Of a stretch of DNA of 64,000 nucleotides, positions 17,470-25,649 are shown piece by piece. The stretch is from Psychrobacter sp. JCM 18902 (GTDB lineage: Bacteria; Pseudomonadota; Gammaproteobacteria; Pseudomonadales; Moraxellaceae): positions 496,001-560,000 of the forward strand of contig NZ_CAJHBK010000001.1 of the NCBI RefSeq assembly GCF_904846615.1, given 5' to 3'. Each line of letters begins with the position of its first letter. The first letter of the stretch is position 1. The position numbers and the translations under genes were made by a program. The notes beneath the pieces were generated by a model. The model was not told the DNA's origin and searched no databases. It saw only the letters and a program-made list of their open reading frames with translations.

Positions 17470-20250
17470 ATGTCCAATGTTTCATCATCAATGGCATCGA
17501 CCACCAGCCAGCATTATGAAGATAACTCTATCATCGAAGGTTTAGTACTGCCACTCGCAGGTCACTGTTTCCACTGCGGTGATCCTGTACCGCAGCCGCC
17601 GTTCCATGCCAAGATATTGGGTAAGCCGCGTGAGATGTGCTGTATGGGCTGTCAGTTAGCCTCTCAAAGCATCGTAGAGGCAGGGCTTGAGCAGTATTAC
17701 TTGGACCGCTCAGAGATTAATCGTACGGCAAGTCTACCGACGCAGTTGACTCGCCTTGAGGCGTATGACCATGACGAGATCAAATCACAATTCGTCTATG
17801 CTCAAGACGGACTGTCGGTTGCAGAGCTGTCCGTCAATAACCTACGCTGCGCGGCATGTACTTGGCTAATTGAGTCGCGTCTCGATGAGTTAGAGGGTAT
17901 CAGTAAATGTCAGGTGAATTTGACCAATCAGCGTATGCGTGTGATTTGGAACGAGGATAAGCTGCCGATCAGCCGTATTCTTGCCACCATTAATGAAATA
18001 GGCTACGAAGCCAAGCCTTATCGTCAAGATACGCATGAGGCGATGCTGGCGCGTCATAACAACCAAATGCTCATAAGATTGGGCATTGCCGCGTTGGGCT
18101 CGATGCAAGCGATGATGTATGCCGTTGCCATCTATTTTGGTGAATACAGCGATATGCTAATATTTCAGCGTGATTTTTTGCGCTGGGTATCTTTATTTGT
18201 CAGTACGCCCGTTTTTTTCTATGCGGGTGTCCCGTTCTTTACCTCAGCGTGGTCGGCAATTCGTGCCCGTCAAGTTAATATGGATGTGCCCGTCAGTATC
18301 GCGCTGATTGTGACTTTTTTCGCGAGCCTATATGCGACCATCACTGGGCAAGGGGAAACCTATTACGATTCGGTCAGCATGTTTATTTTCTTTTTACTGG
18401 CAGGGCGTTATATTGAACATAATGCCCGCCTAAAAGCCGCCACCATGGCCAATGATTTGGTCGTAGTGGAGCCAGTACTGGTACAAAAAATTGCGGAAGA
18501 TAAAGAAGCCGCCGCGCTTATATTACAGCAGTTAAAGAAAAATGAGCTCGAGAAAACAGCTACAAATGAAGACGTGAGTAATCAAGTCAGTAATTTGGAT
18601 ACAAATGAGGCGAGCACATCAGCCAATCCAACGCCTAATTTTATGCAAAGCATGGATGTTAATGTTCATCAACTCACATCAAAAATTGCACAAGACTGGC
18701 AACGCACGCGTACTCAAAAATCAGCCATATCAACAACAGCAGATGAGGCAAAAGAAAAACAAATGGTCACCGCCCATAGTTTGCAAGTGGGTGATATCAT
18801 TTTAGTTGAAGCTGGCTCTGAAATCATTAGCGATGGTATTTTGCTGAGTCAGACTGCTACCGTGTCGCAAAGTTTATTGACAGGTGAGGGCGACTTGATT
18901 ATCAAGAGCCAAGGTGACTATATCGTTGGCGGTGCACAAAACGATAGCCAACCGTTTGAGATGCTGGTCACAGCATTGCCAGCAGACAGCCAAATTGGCT
19001 TGATTGATCGGCTGATGAACCGTGCCATGAGTGAAAAGCCCAAACTGGCACAGCAAGCCGATAAGCTGGCACGTTGGTTTGTGGCGCGTATTTTAGTATT
19101 GTCTGTCTTGGTATTCATTGGCTGGTATATCGTTGACCCAAGTCAAGCGATTTGGGCTACGGTCGCGGTATTGGTCGCGACTTGCCCTTGTGCACTGTCT
19201 TTAGCGACACCGATTGCGCTTACTGTAGCGACAAATCGACTGGCAAGCTATGGCTTTTTGACGACGCGTGGACATACGCTACAAACGCTCGCTGAAATCA
19301 CTCATGTCGCTTTTGATAAAACAGGTACTCTCACTTATGGTAAGCCGAATTTATTAAATATTGAGCTGCTTAAAGATAATGATATTGCAACGGCTACAGA
19401 TGAGCAAAAAGATACGCTATTAGCAATCGCCGCCGCCTTAGAAGTGGGCAGTCGCCATCCTATCGCACACGCGTTGCTTACTGCTGCCTATCAGTTGCAC
19501 TTGCCATCGACGCAGGCCTTACAGCATTATCCAGCAGGCGGTGTCGAGGCAATGATTGATGGCGTATTATATCGAATTGGTCATGTGGATTTTGCGTTAA
19601 ACGATGCTGATAATGATCTGGTCATTGATTTAGTATCACAGCGCGCCAGCTCAGCGGTGGTTTTATCTTGTCAAAAAAATGATTCGGTCACTTGGCAAGC
19701 GCTGGCATGCTTCTATTTCAATGACAAGGTGCGTGATAGTGCCAAAGCCATGCTCGATATGCTTAAAGAGTTGGGTATTGAAACAGTTATGTTGACTGGT
19801 GACCCAAGCCCGCAAGCGCTGGTATTGGCTGAAAGCTTAGGGATGTATTCTGCTTACAACGGTCTGTCGCCAACAGACAAGGTCACTCACATTCAAAAAC
19901 TACAGGCGAAAGGTGGCGTAGTGTTGATGGTGGGAGACGGTATCAATGATGCGCCAGTGCTAGCAGCAGCAGATGTCTCGACTTCTATTGCGGGGGCGGC
20001 AGATTTGGCACAAGTATCGAGTGACAGTATTATCTTAAATGGTCAAATCGACGCTATCACTGCGGCTAAGCGTATCTCTGATAAAACGGAACGTATTATC
20101 AAGCAAAACTTCCGCTGGGCACTGATTTATAATGGCAGTGTGCTAATACCAGCGGCGTTAGGCTATGTGCCACCTTGGCTGGCTGCTATTGGTATGTCAC
20201 TAAGTTCGTTGTTTGTGGTCTTAAATGCGCTGCGCTTAAAACGCGCTTGA
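17470..20250 (+). CDS. ccoI: copper-translocating P-type ATPase of the CcoI/FixI group
   Basis: A 926-residue heavy-metal P1B ATPase. The N-terminal Cys-rich segment (CFHCGD, CCMGC; residues 33-61) and the HMA domain with CAAC at 127-130 are typical of the CcoI/FixI group, which supplies copper to cbb3 oxidase. Catalytic motifs follow: CPC near 572-574 in the membrane, DKTGT near 616 and GDGINDAP near 824. An insertion of about 80 hydrophilic residues (about 345-425) lies in the actuator domain before LQVGDIILVEAGSEI. No ccoNOPQ or ccoGHS genes are next to it. Another copper exporter (CopA2) is possible, but the Cys-rich head favours CcoI. Confidence 0.85.
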   Translation: MSNVSSSMASTTSQHYEDNSIIEGLVLPLAGHCFHCGDPVPQPPFHAKILGKPREMCCMGCQLASQSIVEAGLEQYYLDRSEINRTASLPTQLTRLEAYDHDEIKSQFVYAQDGLSVAELSVNNLRCAACTWLIESRLDELEGISKCQVNLTNQRMRVIWNEDKLPISRILATINEIGYEAKPYRQDTHEAMLARHNNQMLIRLGIAALGSMQAMMYAVAIYFGEYSDMLIFQRDFLRWVSLFVSTPVFFYAGVPFFTSAWSAIRARQVNMDVPVSIALIVTFFASLYATITGQGETYYDSVSMFIFFLLAGRYIEHNARLKAATMANDLVVVEPVLVQKIAEDKEAAALILQQLKKNELEKTATNEDVSNQVSNLDTNEASTSANPTPNFMQSMDVNVHQLTSKIAQDWQRTRTQKSAISTTADEAKEKQMVTAHSLQVGDIILVEAGSEIISDGILLSQTATVSQSLLTGEGDLIIKSQGDYIVGGAQNDSQPFEMLVTALPADSQIGLIDRLMNRAMSEKPKLAQQADKLARWFVARILVLSVLVFIGWYIVDPSQAIWATVAVLVATCPCALSLATPIALTVATNRLASYGFLTTRGHTLQTLAEITHVAFDKTGTLTYGKPNLLNIELLKDNDIATATDEQKDTLLAIAAALEVGSRHPIAHALLTAAYQLHLPSTQALQHYPAGGVEAMIDGVLYRIGHVDFALNDADNDLVIDLVSQRASSAVVLSCQKNDSVTWQALACFYFNDKVRDSAKAMLDMLKELGIETVMLTGDPSPQALVLAESLGMYSAYNGLSPTDKVTHIQKLQAKGGVVLMVGDGINDAPVLAAADVSTSIAGAADLAQVSSDSIILNGQIDAITAAKRISDKTERIIKQNFRWALIYNGSVLIPAALGYVPPWLAAIGMSLSSLFVVLNALRLKRA

Positions 20251-20384
20251 TACCCATTCAAAAAACGGTTAGCTGCGTCAAACTCACTTAGCCTACTAAT
20301 GTAGTAATGAAACTCATCTTCCTTGCTACTCAAATTTTTCCAGATAGTATGTCTATCATAAGTATTTAACTTTACCCATAAAAA

Positions 20385-20423
20385 AACCGCCTTTAACTAT
20401 ATGAATAGCCAAGGCGGTTTTTT
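20385..20423. terminator. bidirectional terminator between ccoI and the Bax-inhibitor gene
   Basis: AACCGCCTT (20385-20393) pairs with AAGGCGGTT (20411-20419). An A run lies on the left and a T run to 20423 on the right, so it works for the converging genes on both strands. Confidence 0.9.
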
Positions 20424-20452
20424 ATTTAAATGAAGATTAGCTGGTTTTTAGA

Positions 20453-21175
20453 TTAGTCTTGCAAGTAGCTAAGCAAACGCATAAATTCAATGTACATCCA
20501 CACGAGCGTGGCAAGTATACCAATACTGAATAACCATTCGTAGTCTTCAGAGACACCCATCGCCACACCGCGATCGATATTATCAAAGTCTAGTAAAAGC
20601 GTAAAAGAGGCGATAATAATAACAAACAGGCTAAAGCCGATAGCGATAGCACCACCTTCAAATAAGAAGGGTAAGCTTGAACCAAACGCTAAAGAAAGTA
20701 CCCATTGCGCCACATAAACCAGCATAATCGCAATCAATGCTGAAGTCACAATTGAGCGGAACTTTTCAGTCACTTTGACCAGACCTGAGCGATATAGCCC
20801 TAGCATAACGGCTGCCGTCACAAAAGTGGCACACATAGCGGTCACTGGTACACTCGGATACATCCGCATAAAGAACAGCGAGATGCCGCCTAAAAATATA
20901 CCTTCTAACAGTGCATAAGGCACCGCAAAGGTTTTGGCTTTGTGTGGTTTAAAAGTGATAAAAAGCGCGAGACCAAAAGCGGCAAACATACTACCGAAGG
21001 CAGCCATCGTAATAAAGCCTTGCGACAAGCCTGCCATAAGGGCATAAAAGAAAAAGCCCACACCAGTGATCGCAGATAATCCAAGTAATAGACTGGTCTT
21101 TTGAATCACGCCCTTGACCGTCATTGGCTTACCGCCGATCGCAAGTTCTGCGCGACTGACAATAGGATTGGCCAT
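20453..21175 (-). CDS. Bax inhibitor-1/YccA-family membrane protein
   Basis: A 240-residue integral membrane protein with about seven hydrophobic segments spread from residue 28 to 235. Its character and length fit the BI-1/YccA (TMBIM) family, including a late DFDNIDRG segment and a family-like final segment (DYEWLFSIGILATLVWMYIE). In E. coli, YccA modulates the FtsH protease, and BI-1 proteins are thought to form calcium leak channels. The role here is not resolved. It is monocistronic, facing ccoI. Confidence 0.85.
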   Translation of the reverse strand: MANPIVSRAELAIGGKPMTVKGVIQKTSLLLGLSAITGVGFFFYALMAGLSQGFITMAAFGSMFAAFGLALFITFKPHKAKTFAVPYALLEGIFLGGISLFFMRMYPSVPVTAMCATFVTAAVMLGLYRSGLVKVTEKFRSIVTSALIAIMLVYVAQWVLSLAFGSSLPFLFEGGAIAIGFSLFVIIIASFTLLLDFDNIDRGVAMGVSEDYEWLFSIGILATLVWMYIEFMRLLSYLQD

Positions 21176-21237
21176 AAAGTTGTCCTTAATAAAATGTAAA
21201 TAATAATGATGCTAGCTACTTTAGCAAAACCGCCATT

Positions 21238-21353
21238 ATTGTCAACTGTGTTTACGTGACAGCCATCAAGGCTTCACGACCTTATAGAGCTACTAATTGT
21301 CAACTGTGTTTACGTGACAGCCATCAAGGCTTCACGACCTTATAGAGCTACTA
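21238..21353. repeat. exact 58-bp tandem duplication upstream of nadK
   Basis: The 58-bp unit beginning ATTGTCAACTGTGTTTACG at 21238 repeats without change from 21296 to 21353. It lies in the 342-bp divergent region between the Bax-inhibitor gene and nadK, which has no other gene. Perfect identity means the duplication is recent or maintained. Confidence 0.95.
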
Positions 21354-21517
21354 TTAGTTGATGTATTTTGGCGTATTACCTAGCTAAACAAACACGTTTA
21401 AGAGTAACGTGCGATAGCCTTTATATGGGGTTGATTACGACAGTTAACAACGATAATTCATAAACATGCTAGTCTAAACGCTCGTTTATCGCTATCATTG
21501 GCGAGTACTTTACCGTT

Positions 21518-22537
21518 ATGCCGAGTCGTTTTATGGAAAACTCAGCGCAATCCGCAAGATTGCCGCACTTACATGAATCAGAGCTGTTCCACGCTATCAA
21601 AAACCCTGCTTTTAGGCGTATTGGGCTTATGGGCCGCGCTGGTAAACGCAGTGTCACTCAAAGTTTGGTGCAAATTGCCCAGACTATCAATGAGATGAAT
21701 CTCACATTAATTATGGATGTGCAGACGGCGAACTTGCCCACTTTGAACCTTACTGAGATCGAAAAAGTCAAAATCGTTAAGCGTAGTTTGATTGGTGAGA
21801 TTTGTGATTTGGTCATTGTTGTTGGCGGTGATGGCTCGATATTGCACGCGGCTGAAGCGTTGGCACGCTACCGTGTACCCGTGCTCGGCGTCAACCGTGG
21901 TCGGCTTGGTTTTTTAGCGGATGTAAAACCTGATGAAGCGGCGTTTAAATTGCGCCAAGTCCTGATGGGTGATTATCAGTTGGATCATCGTTTTCTATTG
22001 ACGATGGAGATACGAGAAGGGCGCACTATCATTCATGAAGATATGGCGCTCAATGATATCGTATTACATGCGGGAAAATCGGTTCATATGATTGATTTTC
22101 AAATGAAAATCGATGGTCAAGATGTCTACCGTCAGCATAGTGATGGTTTGATTGCAGCAACGCCTACCGGTTCAACGGCCTATGCACTCTCTGGTGGCGG
22201 TCCCATCATCCATCCGAGTATGGATGCTATCTGCTTGGTGCCCATGCATCCCCATACGCTGTCTAGCAGACCGATTGTGGTGAGCGGTAATAGCGAAGTG
22301 TGCATTCGCATTCACGAAGACAATCGCACTCAGCCGATGGTCAGTGCCGACGGTAAGCCAAGCGTGCCACTTGAGCAGGAGCAACGGCTCTATATTCGTA
22401 AGCATCCAGATAAGCTTACTTTATTGCACCCGCCGGGCTTTGATTTTTATGAAGCTTGTCGCACCAAATTGCACTGGAACGTCCATGCTGAGGAATTCAG
22501 TCTTGACGTGGATGATGATATTATGGACGACGAATAA
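21518..22537 (+). CDS. nadK: NAD kinase
   Basis: A 339-residue ATP-NAD kinase that makes NADP. The diagnostic VGGDGSILHAA motif lies near residues 106-116, followed by LGVNRGRLGFLADV and the NAD-binding SDGLIAATPTGSTAYALSGGGPI segment (about 210-232). It is longer than E. coli NadK (292 aa) because of an N-terminal stretch of about 25 residues and an acidic tail (DVDDDIMDDE). The start is uncertain: ATGs at 21518 and 21533 both lack a strong binding site. The yeaC homologue follows 67 bp later. Confidence 0.94.
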   Translation: MPSRFMENSAQSARLPHLHESELFHAIKNPAFRRIGLMGRAGKRSVTQSLVQIAQTINEMNLTLIMDVQTANLPTLNLTEIEKVKIVKRSLIGEICDLVIVVGGDGSILHAAEALARYRVPVLGVNRGRLGFLADVKPDEAAFKLRQVLMGDYQLDHRFLLTMEIREGRTIIHEDMALNDIVLHAGKSVHMIDFQMKIDGQDVYRQHSDGLIAATPTGSTAYALSGGGPIIHPSMDAICLVPMHPHTLSSRPIVVSGNSEVCIRIHEDNRTQPMVSADGKPSVPLEQEQRLYIRKHPDKLTLLHPPGFDFYEACRTKLHWNVHAEEFSLDVDDDIMDDE

Positions 22538-22604
22538 GTGTCTCTTTTATATAAAAACGTTATAGAAAATATGTTATAAAAAATAGTGGTGGAGAGTAGA
22601 TAGG

Positions 22605-22916
22605 ATGGACAAGCAAACGATATTAGCAAGTTTAACGCCAGAAGTGGTGGATAAATTCCGCATGGCGATTGAGTTGGGTAAGTGGCCTGATGGTCGCAAG
22701 CTGACCGCTGAGCAGCGCGAGACCTGTATGCAAGCGGTGATGGTGTGGGAGCACGAGCATCTACCACCTGCTGAGCGCACAGGCTATATTCATAAGCCAG
22801 TCAAAGACGATGGTTCTATCGTCGGGGCAGAATGTGATGTTGAGCATGAGCATCATTATCCAAACATGCCTAATCCGAAAGGCGCAGTCCAACCGGTTAA
22901 GTTTCGTGATAAATAG
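22605..22916 (+). CDS. yeaC: DUF1315 (YeaC-family) protein
   Basis: A 103-residue acidic protein resembling E. coli YeaC: an N-terminal TPEVVDKFRMAIELGKWPDG and a central LTAEQRETCMQAVMVWE segment, followed by a His-rich end (EHEHHYPNMPN). Function is unknown. It lies closely behind nadK and ahead of a strong terminator, so the two probably share a transcript. Confidence 0.8.
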   Translation: MDKQTILASLTPEVVDKFRMAIELGKWPDGRKLTAEQRETCMQAVMVWEHEHLPPAERTGYIHKPVKDDGSIVGAECDVEHEHHYPNMPNPKGAVQPVKFRDK

Positions 22917-22956
22917 GCTGATGGCTAAGTTCTCTGATAAAAAATGAAGCACATAA

Positions 22957-22986
22957 AAAAGGCCACGCTGATTAGCGTGGCCTTTT
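22957..22986. terminator. bidirectional terminator between yeaC and hopJ
   Basis: AAAAGGCCACGCT (22957-22969) pairs with AGCGTGGCCTTTT (22974-22986) across a 4-nt loop. It serves the converging yeaC and hopJ genes. Confidence 0.92.
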
Positions 22987-23002
22987 CTTATTTAATAACT
23001 TT

Positions 23003-23377
23003 TTAAAGCGCCGTCGTATCAACACTAGGACGAACCGTTAATGGGTTTTTTTGCATCAAAAACCCTTGCCAGCCCCAATGTAAAAAATTGCGGATATTGG
23101 CATGGTCAGTACCGTTAGGAGTTGCTTGAACTTTGGCATAATGCTCGCCAAACAGTTTTAGCGTGTCCAATTGATTTAGACCATGGTGCTTGGCAAAGCC
23201 AAAAATTTTCGCACTACCTTCATTTTCACCAGCTGCATTGTGTACCATACCGTTCACAAACGGGGCAGGTGCGTAGCGATAAAAATCATCAATAAAACTG
23301 ATGACATCATTGAATCCAATGGCTTTTTTATCCAAACCATTAAGTAGAGCCGATACATCTGATTGGCGGATACTCAT
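23003..23377 (-). CDS. HopJ-family protein
   Basis: A 124-residue protein with the HopJ-family pattern: FNDVISFIDDFYRYAP, FVNGMVHNAAGENEGSAKIF and a final HANIRNFLHWGWQGF. The family was named from a Pseudomonas syringae type III substrate, but it is widespread in free-living gammaproteobacteria without a type III system, so an effector function here is unlikely. It lies downstream of csrA on the same strand, 45 bp away. Confidence 0.8.
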   Translation of the reverse strand: MSIRQSDVSALLNGLDKKAIGFNDVISFIDDFYRYAPAPFVNGMVHNAAGENEGSAKIFGFAKHHGLNQLDTLKLFGEHYAKVQATPNGTDHANIRNFLHWGWQGFLMQKNPLTVRPSVDTTAL

Positions 23378-23422
23378 AAATAAATGACCTCAGAGCAGAT
23401 TAAAAAAGTGAAAGTATTTAAC

Positions 23423-23668
23423 TTAGCGATTGAAATAGTCTTCGTCATCAAATGAAGGCGCAAAATTGCCTTGCTCAAGATGTTGCATTTGCGACTGTAC
23501 AGAACGCTCATGCTGAATACGTTGGTAAATCTCTTCGCGGTGTACGGCAATATCTTTCGGTGCATTGACACCGATACGTACTTGATTGCCTTTGACACCT
23601 AGGACAGTCACACTGACCTCATCACCAATCATTAGCGTTTCGCCCACGCGGCGTGTCAAAATTAACAT
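23423..23668 (-). CDS. csrA: carbon storage regulator CsrA/RsmA
   Basis: An 81-residue RNA-binding global regulator. It starts [18 protein letters not shown] and keeps [24 protein letters not shown], including the RNA-contacting arginines of the first strand and of VHREE. The usual length is about 61; here an acidic, Gln-rich tail of about 20 residues ([19 protein letters not shown]) follows, a feature I recall from Moraxellaceae CsrA. It lies downstream of lysC and alaS as in many gammaproteobacteria, but a terminator separates it from lysC. Confidence 0.96.
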   Translation of the reverse strand: MLILTRRVGETLMIGDEVSVTVLGVKGNQVRIGVNAPKDIAVHREEIYQRIQHERSVQSQMQHLEQGNFAPSFDDEDYFNR

Positions 23669-23923
23669 GCGTCACACTCCTTATGTCGCATCAACAAATT
23701 ATTACTCATCAGATTACTTCTCAATTGCAGGACATTACCGCAGCCCTAGAAAGACAATGTATCAATGAAAACCACAATGCTTACTGTTGTGCCAATAGCG
23801 GTAATGATAGGTAGATTCATTTAGCCCAAATGAAAGCCCCATTATAGGGGGCATAACAGAGACTGTCACGGGTTTTCACAAAACTATTGGGTAAATAGTT
23901 ACCCTAGCAATAATAAAAAATAA

Positions 23924-23949
23924 AAATAGGATCTAAAAAGACCCTATTT
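23924..23949 (-). terminator. terminator downstream of lysC
   Basis: On the minus strand AAATAGGGTCT pairs with AGATCCTATTT (one mismatch, 4-nt loop; 23924-23949) and T-rich sequence follows. It ends the lysC transcript. The rest of the 23669-24037 gap should hold the csrA promoter; a small hairpin at 23883-23899 is the only other structure. Confidence 0.7.
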
Positions 23950-24037
23950 AATTTAATACATTGTTGAAAGTAATTGATACTCACTTAATGCATAACTGTT
24001 AATGCTAAATCGATTATTTTAAGCGTTTTAAAATAAG

Positions 24038-25324
24038 TTATAGCCCAGCGATTTTACTTTCGCCATCTTCACGATCCAGACCAAATGCGGTATGTAGTGA
24101 TTTAACGGCTTTTTCTAAATACTGTTCTTGGATAAGGACAGACACTTTGATTTCGCTGGTTGATATCATTTGAATATTGATATTGTTTTCAGCAAGGGTT
24201 TGGAACATGAGACTCGCAACACCAGCATGAGAGCGCATACCGACGCCGACTAAAGAGACTTTGACGACTTCATCATTAGCCAATATCTCTTTAGCACCGA
24301 TCTCATCTTTGACTTCGTTTTCCAGTACTTTCATGGTTTTGTCCATGTCAGTACGGTTGACAGTGAAAGTAAAGTCGGTGGTGCCGTTGGTTGATAGATT
24401 TTGTACAATCATATCAATTTCAATATTGGCACGACCAATCGGGCTGAGAATAGCAGAGGCAATACCAGGATGATCAGGTACACCGCGCACGACTATTTTT
24501 GCTTCGTCTCGATTAAAAGCGATACCTGAGATGATTGCCTGTTCCATATTGTCTCCTTCGTCTATCGTAATTAGGGTGCCGACATTGTCTTGAAATTCTT
24601 GGTCGAAGCTACCATCGTTGTTTTCATCAAAGCTAGATAATACGCGTAGTGGTACACCATATTTACCCGCGAATTCTACCGAACGAATCTGTAAAATCTT
24701 AGAGCCAAGACTTGCCATCTCCAGCATTTCTTCAAAGGTAATTTTTTCAAGTTTTTTGGCTTTTGAGGTCACACGAGGGTCAGTGGTATAAACGCCATCA
24801 ACATCGGTATAAATCTGACATTCATCAGCACCCAAGGCAGCAGCAATAGCGACACCTGTGGTATCAGAGCCGCCGCGCCCTAATGTGGTCGCATTGCCTT
24901 CGTCGTCAATACCTTGAAAGCCTGCGACGATGACGACATTGCCTGCATCGAGTTGCGCGCGGATATTTTTGTCATCGATGCTTTCGATACGGGCTTTATT
25001 GTGGGCATTATCGGTCTTAATCGCGACTTGACGACCAGTAAATGAACGAGCGCCTATACCAAGCTCTTTAATCGCCATAGCAAGCAATGAAATCGATACT
25101 TGCTCACCGGTTGAGACCATTTGGTCGTATTCACGGGGATCAGGCTGAGTGCTAATTTGGCGTGCTAGATCAATCAAACGGTTGGTTTCGCCGCTCATGG
25201 CAGAGACGACAACAACTATTTGATGACCGTTGTCATGCCAGCGTTTGACTCGTTTGGCGACGTTTTTGATGCGGTCGATACTGCCCATCGAGGTGCCGCC
25301 GTATTTCTGTACTATTAACGCCAT
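24038..25324 (-). CDS. lysC: aspartate kinase (lysine-sensitive type with two ACT domains)
   Basis: A 428-residue aspartokinase that catalyses the first step from aspartate to Lys, Met, Thr and diaminopimelate. The N-terminal kinase motif VQKYGGTSMGSIDRIKN and the GRGGSDTTGVAIAAALGA segment are clear. Two C-terminal ACT domains (from about 265 and 345) contain VPDHPGIASAILSPIG and VGVGMRSHAGVASLMF, the sites for feedback control. The size fits the Pseudomonas-type enzyme. I see no lysine riboswitch in the 325-bp leader. Confidence 0.95.
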   Translation of the reverse strand: MALIVQKYGGTSMGSIDRIKNVAKRVKRWHDNGHQIVVVVSAMSGETNRLIDLARQISTQPDPREYDQMVSTGEQVSISLLAMAIKELGIGARSFTGRQVAIKTDNAHNKARIESIDDKNIRAQLDAGNVVIVAGFQGIDDEGNATTLGRGGSDTTGVAIAAALGADECQIYTDVDGVYTTDPRVTSKAKKLEKITFEEMLEMASLGSKILQIRSVEFAGKYGVPLRVLSSFDENNDGSFDQEFQDNVGTLITIDEGDNMEQAIISGIAFNRDEAKIVVRGVPDHPGIASAILSPIGRANIEIDMIVQNLSTNGTTDFTFTVNRTDMDKTMKVLENEVKDEIGAKEILANDEVVKVSLVGVGMRSHAGVASLMFQTLAENNINIQMISTSEIKVSVLIQEQYLEKAVKSLHTAFGLDREDGESKIAGL

Positions 25325-25563
25325 AAAAATCTACCTATTATTCATTAATGGCCTTTTATTATCATCAATGAGAGCCAATATACGGATGTGACGCTCAATC
25401 AATGCTTGTATAGATAAAGCCGTATTATAAGAATTGCGCCCATGCTTTTCGTTTATGTATTCAGTAGTGCTGACTAGGTAATGCACGCACAATGCATATA
25501 AACGTTGACCTTTATATCATATCTACGTCACAACGTTAAGTGCCCGTAGCGCTTAGATACATG

Positions 25564-25594
25564 GCGATTGGTTATAACCGTTATAACCAATCGC
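25564..25594. repeat. perfect 15-bp inverted repeat between alaS and lysC
   Basis: GCGATTGGTTATAAC (25564-25578) is followed by a single C and then its exact reverse complement (25580-25594). With a 1-nt spacer it is closer to a protein-binding palindrome than to a hairpin. No T run follows on either strand. The rest of 25325-25649 holds no recognised gene. Confidence 0.85.
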
Positions 25595-25649
25595 GTATCT
25601 TATGCGTAGTAGACCAGAGTGATACGCTGTATTCATGTCTTTTTCAGGA

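Noticed and set aside
23003..23377. Type III secretion effector in the window.
   Set aside because: The HopJ name is historical; there is no type III system here and the family is widespread in non-pathogens.
25325..25649. Lysine riboswitch in the lysC leader.
   Set aside because: I found no L-box core or leader hairpin set by eye; only a 31-bp palindrome stands out.
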